Source: Bacteroidaceae bacterium (GTDB taxonomy: Bacteria > Bacteroidota > Bacteroidia > Bacteroidales > Bacteroidaceae). Taken from it: a DNA stretch of 64,000 nt. Below the pieces are notes generated by a model. The model saw only the letters and a list, made by a program, of their open reading frames with translations. It did not search any database and was not told where the DNA came from. The first letter of the stretch is position 1, and each line of letters begins with the position of its first letter. Below are positions 57,353 to 64,000 of this stretch, one piece after another. The position numbers and the translations under genes are program-made. The stretch spans positions 1-64,000 of the forward strand of contig JAKSJB010000004.1 in the NCBI GenBank assembly GCA_024398475.1. The letters run 5' to 3'.

Positions 57353-58615
57353 TTAGTCTTCAAACTCTGCCTTCAGAATTCGGAGTACGTCGTCAACGGT
57401 ATTTTCCTCAAGGTCGGCCTTCTCTATCAGGAGTTCGCGTGGTGCTTCAAGTACGGCACGGGCAGTATCAAGACCGAGTTTCTTGATGGCATCAATAACC
57501 CACTGCTCAATTTCATCGTTGAATTCATCGAGATAGATATCATCGATATTCTTTTCGTTTTCATCGAGTTCGCGGAATACATCGATAGTATATTCCGTGA
57601 GCATACTTGCCAACTTGATGTTCATTCCGTTCTTACCGATTGCAAGTGACACCTGATCAGGATTGAGGTAAACTTCTGCCTTGCGTTCTTCTTCATTCAT
57701 AGAAATGGAATTGACACGGGCTGGCGCAAGTGCACGCTGAATAAGAAGTTTCTCGTTTGCTGAATAATTGATTACGTCAATATTCTCATTTCTGAGTTCA
57801 CGTACTATTCCATGAATACGGCTACCCTTTACACCAACGCAGGCACCGACTGGGTCAATGCGGTCATTGTAACTCTCTACTGCAATCTTGGCACGTTCAC
57901 CTGGAATGCGGGCAATCTTATGGATTGTGATGAGGCCATCGTTGATTTCAGGAACTTCCTGCTCAAGTAAGCGACGGAGGAAGTCAGGTGCAGTACGGCT
58001 GAGGATAATCTTCGGATTGTTGTTCATGTTGTCTACCCGAAGTACGAGTGCACGTGCTGTCTCTCCCTTACGGAAGAAATCTGAAGGAATCTGTTCTGAT
58101 TTTGGAAGAATCATTTCATTTCCTTCATCATCAAGCAAGAGCATTTCACGCTTCCATATCTGATAGACCTCACCTGTAACGATAGTACCTACCTTGTCAA
58201 TGTACTTGTTGTAGAGATTGTCGTGTTCCAATTCGAGAATCTTGGAAGCCATTGTCTGACGGAGGTTGAGAATGGTACGACGGCCGAAATCGGAAAAGTT
58301 GAGTTTTTCTGCTACATCTTCTCCTATCTCAAAGTCGGCATCTATCTTTCGTGCTTCTGTAAGACCAATCTGAGTATTGTCGTCCTCAACTTCATTATCT
58401 GCCACAATCACACGGTTGCGGTAGATTTCAAAGTCGCCCTTGTCGGGATTGACAATCACATCATAATTCTCGTCAGTACCATACTGCTTCTGCAATACGC
58501 TGCGGAATGAATCCTCAAGGACACTGATAAGGATTGTCCTATCAATGTTCTTAGTCTCCTTGAAGTCCTTGAAGGTTTCAATGAGATTTACCTGTTCTTC
58601 GTTTTTCTTTGCCAT
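57353..58615 (-). CDS. nusA: Transcription termination/antitermination factor NusA
   Basis: 420 residues. An N-terminal RNA polymerase-binding domain is followed by an S1 domain (GTIVTGEVYQIWKREMLLLDDEGNEMILPKSEQIP) and KH1 with RIPGERAKIAVESYNDRIDPVGACVGVKGSRI. KH2 has VSLAIGKNGMNIKLASMLTEYTIDVF. The C-terminal acidic 80 residues match Bacteroidota NusA, without the long helix-hairpin repeats of E. coli. Lies 14 bp downstream of rimP. Confidence 0.96.
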   Translation of the reverse strand: MAKKNEEQVNLIETFKDFKETKNIDRTILISVLEDSFRSVLQKQYGTDENYDVIVNPDKGDFEIYRNRVIVADNEVEDDNTQIGLTEARKIDADFEIGEDVAEKLNFSDFGRRTILNLRQTMASKILELEHDNLYNKYIDKVGTIVTGEVYQIWKREMLLLDDEGNEMILPKSEQIPSDFFRKGETARALVLRVDNMNNNPKIILSRTAPDFLRRLLEQEVPEINDGLITIHKIARIPGERAKIAVESYNDRIDPVGACVGVKGSRIHGIVRELRNENIDVINYSANEKLLIQRALAPARVNSISMNEEERKAEVYLNPDQVSLAIGKNGMNIKLASMLTEYTIDVFRELDENEKNIDDIYLDEFNDEIEQWVIDAIKKLGLDTARAVLEAPRELLIEKADLEENTVDDVLRILKAEFED

Positions 58616-58629
58616 TGTATTTTGTTTTT

Positions 58630-59094
58630 TTAGAATTCAATTACTGCTTTCACCCATTTTACGTCATCATAAGTGAACTGACGTTCTGCATCTACCAATA
58701 CGGGACGTTTCTTGCCTTCAACCTTTTGCTTTTCCTTGTAGGAGAACCTGAAACCCTCCTCATTGGCATCGACAAGCGTACCTGTCAGTTTCTTTCCTTC
58801 CGGTGTCATCACTTCTACAGCCTTCGAGATGAGATTGACAAATTGCTGGACAACCTTCAAGGGCTGACCGATTCCTGCCGAACCTACTTCCAGTTCATAG
58901 TCTTCCACTTCACGGTCGAAATGTTCTTCTATGAAACGGCTGAGTTGACAACAGTCTTCAATCCATACACCATCCTTATGGTCTATCTCTACTGTGATTT
59001 TGTTTTCCTTGTCAACATCAACGCTCACGAGGAAGTATTCCTTATCCTCAAGCCACTGCTGACATACTTGCTTTACTTGGTTTTGATCTATCAT
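58630..59094 (-). CDS. rimP: Ribosome maturation factor RimP
   Basis: 154 residues from MIDQNQVKQVC; the open frame extends 17 codons upstream into the leader terminator and is not coding there. Needed for 30S maturation. IDHKDGVWIEDCCQLSRFIEEHFD and YELEVGSAGIGQPLK are the family's first-domain blocks, followed by the C-terminal SH3-like part (GTLVDANEEGFRFSYKEK). First gene of the rimP-nusA-infB operon. Confidence 0.95.
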   Translation of the reverse strand: MIDQNQVKQVCQQWLEDKEYFLVSVDVDKENKITVEIDHKDGVWIEDCCQLSRFIEEHFDREVEDYELEVGSAGIGQPLKVVQQFVNLISKAVEVMTPEGKKLTGTLVDANEEGFRFSYKEKQKVEGKKRPVLVDAERQFTYDDVKWVKAVIEF

Positions 59095-59110
59095 TCTTGA
59101 ATCATTAGAA

Positions 59111-59140
59111 ATTAAAAAGGAGGGGCTTTTCAGTCCCTCC
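59111..59140 (-). terminator. Leader terminator ahead of rimP-nusA-infB
   Basis: On the minus strand GGAGGGAC - loop - GCCCCTCC followed by TTTTTAATTT lies between the promoter (59158-59165) and rimP (59094), so transcripts can be stopped in the leader. Suggests attenuation. Confidence 0.65.
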
Positions 59141-59157
59141 ATCATTCATTCTGGTTG

Positions 59158-59188
59158 CAAAGGTACAAATTTATTTGATAAGTACAAG
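59158..59188 (-). promoter_or_regulatory. Promoter of rimP-nusA-infB
   Basis: TACCTTTG (59158-59165) on the minus strand, preceded by CTTG at 59185-59188 with a 19-bp spacer. Confidence 0.65.
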
Positions 59189-59420
59189 ATTTACTACACA
59201 TTTATTTCACTACCAGGTACTATTATGGCACTTTTCATAGGTTTTCCGCAGCAAGCAATACGACATAATGATAACACCATTGTTATCGCAACTCTTCATC
59301 AATCATTGTTACAGCTGCTACCATTTCTATGTCATGTATGGATTTCGGCATTCAAAAACATTCTACACATTATTACATCTTGCACTTTCGAATGCCAACT
59401 TGTATCTGGAGGTATTGAAA

Positions 59421-59462
59421 GTCAGTAACAGGTCAGTTATGAGTCTATTATGAGTCAGTAAT
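59421..59462 (-). repeat. 11-bp repeat ACTGACTCATA, inverted copy
   Basis: TGAGTCAGTAATG and GGTCAGTTATGAG words are the reverse complement of the repeat at 165-203. Confidence 0.75.
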
Positions 59463-59605
59463 GCTTCTCCAGCAAAAAACTGACTTCAACAACACTCGGT
59501 CAAGGTTTATCAATCAACTTCGTTGAACGGCAAGCATTCTTCCTTGGTCATAATAATAGTTGTTGAAGTTCTGTTGCAATATTGCAGGTACAAAAGTACA
59601 ACAAT

Positions 59606-59678
59606 TCTACAACTGCCGCAATGTGTAGTTTAATGGATGCTTACTCTACAACTGCTGCAATGTGTAGTTTGATGAATG
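59606..59678 (+). repeat. 39-bp tandem duplication
   Basis: Two copies of CTACAACTGCYGCAATGTGT extended by AGTTTRATG, starting 39 bp apart. Each can form a CTACA/TGTAG stem. Confidence 0.75.
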
Positions 59679-59697
59679 GTTGCCAAAGAACCAACTA

Positions 59698-59740
59698 CAC
59701 AAAAATCCCCTCACTGAATATCAGCAAGGGGATTTTTGTG
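59698..59740 (-). terminator. Terminator after the susD-like gene
   Basis: CACAAAAATCCCCT (59698-59711) pairs with AGGGGATTTTTGTG (59727-59740), perfect 14-bp stem with T-runs on both strands. Confidence 0.88.
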
Positions 59741-59758
59741 ATTTATGATATAAGCGGA

Positions 59759-61801
59759 TTACCTTGAACGGAGTGGAAGATACCATTTTCCACCACGGAG
59801 GTTATCGGCTGCAGGACAAACGCCATTTACACCCTTACGCTTTGCAACTTCGTTGGCAATGTAGTCCTTGTCGCCTGTGAAGAGTGCCTGACGCATGAGG
59901 TCGTAGAAACGCTGACCTTCGAACATTCCTTCGAGTGCTTCTTCATCGAGAATCTTCTGAGTTACGAACTGCTGGCAGACATCCTTCTCCTTTTCACGGG
60001 CAGCATTACTGAGTTCTTCATACTTTTCATATGCTTCTTTATAAGGAGTATTGAATTCCTGTTCATACTCATCATACCATGCCTTGTATTCATCAGAATT
60101 CACATCGTCTGGTACTGGATTGTCTACGTACCATTCATCGAATGCTTCTTGAATGGAATCAATGACTGCATACATTGCATCTGCCTCTGCCCAGTCTTCC
60201 GGATTACGAGGAAGTTCATAGTACTTGTTTACTTCACTGTGACCTGAACCAAGTGAGTGAACACCCATCATATCAAACTGATTGAATGTAGGGTCATTGA
60301 GTCGGCGAACTTGGAATGGATAGTTCTGACTTGTTGTATTCATATCGCCCCAATACAAGAATGAATAGCCTTCATACGTTGAAGGTATTCCGTATGAAAC
60401 AATTGTACTTAACTCGCCAAGTTCAACATTTGAAATATAACTTTGGTAGTTCCATCCGTAATCCAAACCGTACTTCAACACTGCAAATGCTGTTTCATAG
60501 AAACCTGCACGGTTAAGCGCCTCAGCCATGTGAAGATAAAGGGTTGTGGTACGATACAATGGCACATAGAACACACGTTCGTCGTTGTTTGCATTACCAA
60601 CATCGTTGTACTTGGAAATTTTCTGACGCAATTCATTATATTCCGAATGTGTCAAATTCTTTTCGGACTTTATGCTGTAAACTGAATGAAGACGGAGGTC
60701 GCCCACTTCCATTGCATCTTCAACCTTTGTTACATCGTCTGGTGCATACAATGTATCAGCCCTACTGTTCTCATAGCGATAGAAACAGAATTTCTGCTCA
60801 CGTGAGATTTCCTTGATTCGCTGTGAAGGATTAAGCATTGCATAATAATTGTTCTTGTAAGAAGAATTGAATATTGCACGCAAATCAGTAACATGTCCAT
60901 AGCACTCAATCGTATCCATTGGAATAGCAGTTATCTGTTCCTTACCATATTTGAATCGATTGCTGTAATTATCTGTTATATTCTTAAAGTTTGCATCTTG
61001 CCATGTAACATTGTCGGTTCCCAATGGATGCTCCTCATTTGCAAATGAAAGGAAGTCATGGTACATACGGATTGCCTCAATGAAGTCCTGACGGTTCTGA
61101 GTGCAACTACCTCTCCACAAATATAATTCTGCAAGCATTACACGTGCAGGAATAAAGAACTTACGGTATGACTCATTATGATACGTGCCTGCATAAGAAG
61201 GTATCATTGAGTTGTTCTCTGCGATATAAGGATAGCCCTTCAAGTCTTCAATGAAATAACTACAGATGAACTCCAAACCTCTTTTTGGATATTCTGACAC
61301 CACTTTCTCTGCGAATGCCGAAGTTTCGACAGGTTCCGTAATGAATGGAACCTCTCCGTAAATCTTGGCAAGTTCAAGATAAGTCCACGCACGATAAGCC
61401 TTTACTGCTGCTATTTCCTTTTCGAAATATCTCTCGCCATGAGTTGTGAGCAAACTATCGACATAAGCAAGATAAATATTACAACTATTGATTACTGCAT
61501 AATAATCTGTAGGGTTGTTGTATTCATTATCCAAACTAACGGCATTGTCGGCCAACTGACGGATGTCCTTACTGGTATAATCGTTGATATCTACCAAATC
61601 GGCGCGTGCTTCACCAAAGAGAACCGTACGCGTCATCAGTTTCTCCATGCGCTGAACAATACCCATTACCTGATAAAGGGTATCCTGTGGTTCAAGGTCT
61701 GATGTCACGAGTTCATTCTCGGCTGTAAACATATCTTCACAACCGACAAGTGCCAAAGCAGCCAAACCAAGTACGCTAATATTCTTTAATATTTTTTTCA
61801 T
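59759..61801 (-). CDS. SusD/RagB-family nutrient-binding lipoprotein
   Basis: Surface lipoprotein that captures glycans or peptides and passes them to the partner SusC pore. From MKKILKNISVLGLAALALVGCEDMF (lipobox ALVGC) it is 680 residues; the frame's first 13 codons are upstream of this start. Helical TPR-like core (TYYAVINSCNIYLAYVDSLL, VKAYRAWTYLELAKIYGEVPFI) and the C-terminal FEGQRFYDLMR, KWYLPL. Longer than the usual 500-600 residues because of an insert around 560-620 rich in Asp, Glu and Tyr. Substrate unknown. It follows the SusC gene by 16 bp. Confidence 0.93.
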   Translation of the reverse strand: MKKILKNISVLGLAALALVGCEDMFTAENELVTSDLEPQDTLYQVMGIVQRMEKLMTRTVLFGEARADLVDINDYTSKDIRQLADNAVSLDNEYNNPTDYYAVINSCNIYLAYVDSLLTTHGERYFEKEIAAVKAYRAWTYLELAKIYGEVPFITEPVETSAFAEKVVSEYPKRGLEFICSYFIEDLKGYPYIAENNSMIPSYAGTYHNESYRKFFIPARVMLAELYLWRGSCTQNRQDFIEAIRMYHDFLSFANEEHPLGTDNVTWQDANFKNITDNYSNRFKYGKEQITAIPMDTIECYGHVTDLRAIFNSSYKNNYYAMLNPSQRIKEISREQKFCFYRYENSRADTLYAPDDVTKVEDAMEVGDLRLHSVYSIKSEKNLTHSEYNELRQKISKYNDVGNANNDERVFYVPLYRTTTLYLHMAEALNRAGFYETAFAVLKYGLDYGWNYQSYISNVELGELSTIVSYGIPSTYEGYSFLYWGDMNTTSQNYPFQVRRLNDPTFNQFDMMGVHSLGSGHSEVNKYYELPRNPEDWAEADAMYAVIDSIQEAFDEWYVDNPVPDDVNSDEYKAWYDEYEQEFNTPYKEAYEKYEELSNAAREKEKDVCQQFVTQKILDEEALEGMFEGQRFYDLMRQALFTGDKDYIANEVAKRKGVNGVCPAADNLRGGKWYLPLRSR

Positions 61802-61817
61802 GTTGTTATCCTCCAAA

Positions 61818-64000
61818 TTACAAGTTAATCTTAACACCAAGAGTGAAACTGCGACCTGAAGTCAGGCAACCGGCATCAATACCCTGCAACAATGCGCTGT
61901 TACTGCATGAAACCTCTGGATCACTGCCTAAATACTTAGTAATAGTGAAGAGGTTGTTAGCAGCACCCCAAATAGTGAGTCCCTGAATGTACTCACTTGT
62001 AATTGGGAGATTGTATGATACTGTAACATTCTTGAGTTTAAAATATGAACCATCTTCAATCCAACGATCAGAGAAACGGCTGTTGCCCATAGGATCACCG
62101 AATGTTGCACGTGGAATATCAGTAATCTGACCTTCAGCCTTCCAACGACGTTCGATGGCTGTTGTCTGATTCATGAAGCGTGAACCGCTTTCAAGTACAC
62201 TACGCTGGAAATTATAAATGTCATTGCCCAAACTATAGTTGAAGCGGCAATTTACCGTCCAGTGCTTTGCTATGTGGAAGTTTGCAAAAACGTTTCCGTA
62301 AATGTCTGGATTTGGATCACCTATAATCACTTTGTCATTGTCATTAATAATACCGTCCTTATTCTGATCAACGAATTTCATATCACCGGCAGCATATGCC
62401 TGCTTGGCACCAGTATTGTCAATGATTCCAAGATTTGCGTTTGCTGCTTCTGTGGAAGTTGCAAAGACACCATTAGTTTCAAATCCATAGAACATTCCGA
62501 TAGGAGAACCTACACGTGATACAATTTCACCATCGAATGCAGAAGTAGTGAACTGAGTCTGACCTTCTGGCAACTTTGTAATCTTATTCTTATAGTGTCC
62601 CATGCTTGCACCAAGTTCCATCTTAAATGAATTGGTGTTGATTACCTTACCCAATAATGTGACATCAAAACCTTCATTCTTCAGTTCTCCGTCATTTGTC
62701 CAATAATCTGTAAGACCTGAGACGTATGCCAATGTTCCTAAAGAGATCAAGTTTGTAGTTGTTGAGTTGTAATAGTTGAAACGCGCAAAGAGTCGATTAT
62801 TGAAGAAGTTACCTTCAAGACCGGCATTGAAACGATTTGTTGTTTCCCAGCGGAGTTTAGAATTACCAATGTTTGTAAGTCCGATTCCTGTCTGAGTTTC
62901 ATTGAGCATTGTTGCACTTGACATTGAAGTAAGTGTTGCACTATTGTCAATGGCATCATTACCGACTGATTCAAAACCTACATTAAGTTTCAGCATATTC
63001 ACGCCATTATTTGGACGGAACCAACTTTCATTACTAATCACCCAAGCACCCTGAATTGATGGGAAGATACCCCAACGAACTCCAAAGAGTCCAAGACCAC
63101 CGTCAGCATCCTTACCATAACGAGAAGATGTTTCTGCGGAAACCTGACCTTGGAGATAATACTTTTCCTTGTAGTTGTAATCAAGGTTGAGATAGTATGA
63201 CAACGAGTTCCAATCAGTATTTGTACCCTTGACATTACGTCGGAACAAATCTGCAGTTGTGTTTGGAGTCTTGTCGTTACCTGTGTTGTAGCCCAAAAGT
63301 TTTGAAGCAGTGAATGAGTCACTCATAAAACGTGCGCCTCCGAATGCATCAATACGATGTGCTCCCAATGGTATAGCCCAATCAAAGCGTGTATCGCTGA
63401 ATATTGATGTATGCTTGTTATAGAGAGATGCTTTCGTGTTTTCAATTCTACCAACTCCAGCAAGATCAAAATTAGGCATACCTACCAATGGAGTATAATA
63501 ACTTTCATCCATGCTCTGCATAGTAAATGAGAAACGTTCTTGAAGCGAGAAGTTCTTTGTTGCCTGCCACTTTGGAGTAATGGCTATATTAATCATAGTG
63601 TTGTCAAAACTATTCTTATTCACAGCTTCTCCATATTCCAAAATTGCTTTTGGATTAGCCAATGAACCTCTGTTACCCAAGACCTCAGCCAAATAATCAT
63701 CGGCATCCGAGATGAATTCTGTCGGTACCCTCAATGTCGAGAAGTCATAAGGACTTACAAATGGAGACTTAATCAAAGAAAGGACACCTGGAGATGAGAT
63801 TGCTACTGTTGCATAGTCAGCGGCAAGACCATCATCACGAAGGTCACGGGTTACATTTGTATAAGATGCATCGAAACCTGTAGTGAAATCACGTCCCAAG
63901 ACAATATCTGAATTGAATCGGATATTGAAACGTTCCATATCATTCTTTTTCAGTGTCGCATTTGCATTGGTGTAACCCACTGAAAGGCTATATTGTGCGA
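61818..64000 (-). CDS. SusC/RagA-family TonB-dependent receptor, partial
   Basis: Only the C-terminal 727 residues or so lie in the window; the frame continues past the right edge (AQYSLSVGYTNANATLKK... is an internal barrel strand). The barrel has the family's typical segments, such as NSKLRWETTNRFNAGLEGNFF, NDGELKNEGFDVTLLGKVI, AAGDMKFVDQNKDGIINDNDKVIIGDPNPDIYGNVF (calcium-type DxNxDG loop) and the C-terminal GRSFTLGVKINL. The N-terminal CTD-like and plug domains are missing only because of the window edge. The partner SusD follows immediately. Confidence 0.95.
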   Translation of the reverse strand, partial: AQYSLSVGYTNANATLKKNDMERFNIRFNSDIVLGRDFTTGFDASYTNVTRDLRDDGLAADYATVAISSPGVLSLIKSPFVSPYDFSTLRVPTEFISDADDYLAEVLGNRGSLANPKAILEYGEAVNKNSFDNTMINIAITPKWQATKNFSLQERFSFTMQSMDESYYTPLVGMPNFDLAGVGRIENTKASLYNKHTSIFSDTRFDWAIPLGAHRIDAFGGARFMSDSFTASKLLGYNTGNDKTPNTTADLFRRNVKGTNTDWNSLSYYLNLDYNYKEKYYLQGQVSAETSSRYGKDADGGLGLFGVRWGIFPSIQGAWVISNESWFRPNNGVNMLKLNVGFESVGNDAIDNSATLTSMSSATMLNETQTGIGLTNIGNSKLRWETTNRFNAGLEGNFFNNRLFARFNYYNSTTTNLISLGTLAYVSGLTDYWTNDGELKNEGFDVTLLGKVINTNSFKMELGASMGHYKNKITKLPEGQTQFTTSAFDGEIVSRVGSPIGMFYGFETNGVFATSTEAANANLGIIDNTGAKQAYAAGDMKFVDQNKDGIINDNDKVIIGDPNPDIYGNVFANFHIAKHWTVNCRFNYSLGNDIYNFQRSVLESGSRFMNQTTAIERRWKAEGQITDIPRATFGDPMGNSRFSDRWIEDGSYFKLKNVTVSYNLPITSEYIQGLTIWGAANNLFTITKYLGSDPEVSCSNSALLQGIDAGCLTSGRSFTLGVKINL

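Larger units (their letters stand above)
59189..59697. other. Intergenic region with tandem repeats
   Basis: No gene supported. It holds the inverted 11-bp repeat ACTGACTCATA (59421-59462) and a 39-bp tandem duplication (59606-59639 and 59645-59678). Short open frames at 59225-59428 and 59582-59767 have no support. Confidence 0.6.

Noticed and set aside
1..64000. TAG as a sense codon for the whole organism
   Set aside because: Many clear host genes here (nucleotidase, DUF362, purU, ricT, leuB, metF, CinA-C) end in TAG at the expected family length.

Overview
The window looks like a chromosomal segment of a Bacteroidales bacterium, most likely Prevotella-like. The signs are a SusC/SusD pair, a GldH lipoprotein, RicT with the Bacteroidota gene order, many -7 boxes of the Bacteroidota type (TAnnTTTG), very large secreted proteins with repeat domains, and GH51 and GH95 glycosidases. 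Genus assignment is inference; no rRNA or tRNA gene was recognised.

Layout. 0-0.73 kb: non-coding, rich in short repeats. 0.73-6.1 kb: an orphan FecE-type ABC ATPase on the minus strand, then a plus-strand run of GH51 arabinofuranosidase, periplasmic 5'-nucleotidase and a DUF362 protein. 6.4-16.8 kb (minus): beta-barrel protein, small membrane protein, HAD phosphatase, pfkA, purU, a 1155-residue single-chain amino-acid ABC transporter, a C10 cysteine protease, gldH and ricT. 16.9-24.7 kb: housekeeping genes (leuB, rplS, metF, a holB-like gene, tcdA, a CinA-C amidase, rpmA, rplU, pgi). 24.7-27.1 kb: GH95 fucosidase. 27.1-28.4 kb: a repeat-filled gene desert. 28.4-36.6 kb: an AT-rich accessory island of unrecognised minus-strand genes plus small peptides and a structured plus-strand transcript. 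36.8-44.6 kb: a giant secreted surface protein. 44.6-50.8 kb (minus): esterase, thioredoxin, altronate dehydratase (UxaA), AraC regulator and an 884-residue macroglobulin-like protein. 50.9-59.2 kb (minus): sufBCD and rimP-nusA-infB. 59.8-64 kb (minus): SusD and a truncated SusC.

The most unusual feature is in the accessory island. A 350-codon frame (34299-35348) is broken only by three in-frame TAG codons, ends in TAA and is followed by an intact intrinsic terminator. A second short gene (29637-29804) has one in-frame TAG and also ends in TAA. Many host genes here (leuB, metF, purU, ricT, the nucleotidase, DUF362 and CinA genes) end in TAG, so TAG is an ordinary stop outside the island. Either these are nonsense-bearing pseudogenes or the island carries amber-readthrough or amber-recoded genes, as known for some gut phages. 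The sequence alone cannot decide.

Other notable features are the ABC transporter fusion, in which two solute-binding domains appear interleaved lobe by lobe. There are also dispersed and inverted non-coding repeats joining the 0-0.7 kb and 27-28 kb regions, a leader terminator ahead of rimP-nusA-infB, and several unannotated small peptides with good Bacteroidota promoters.
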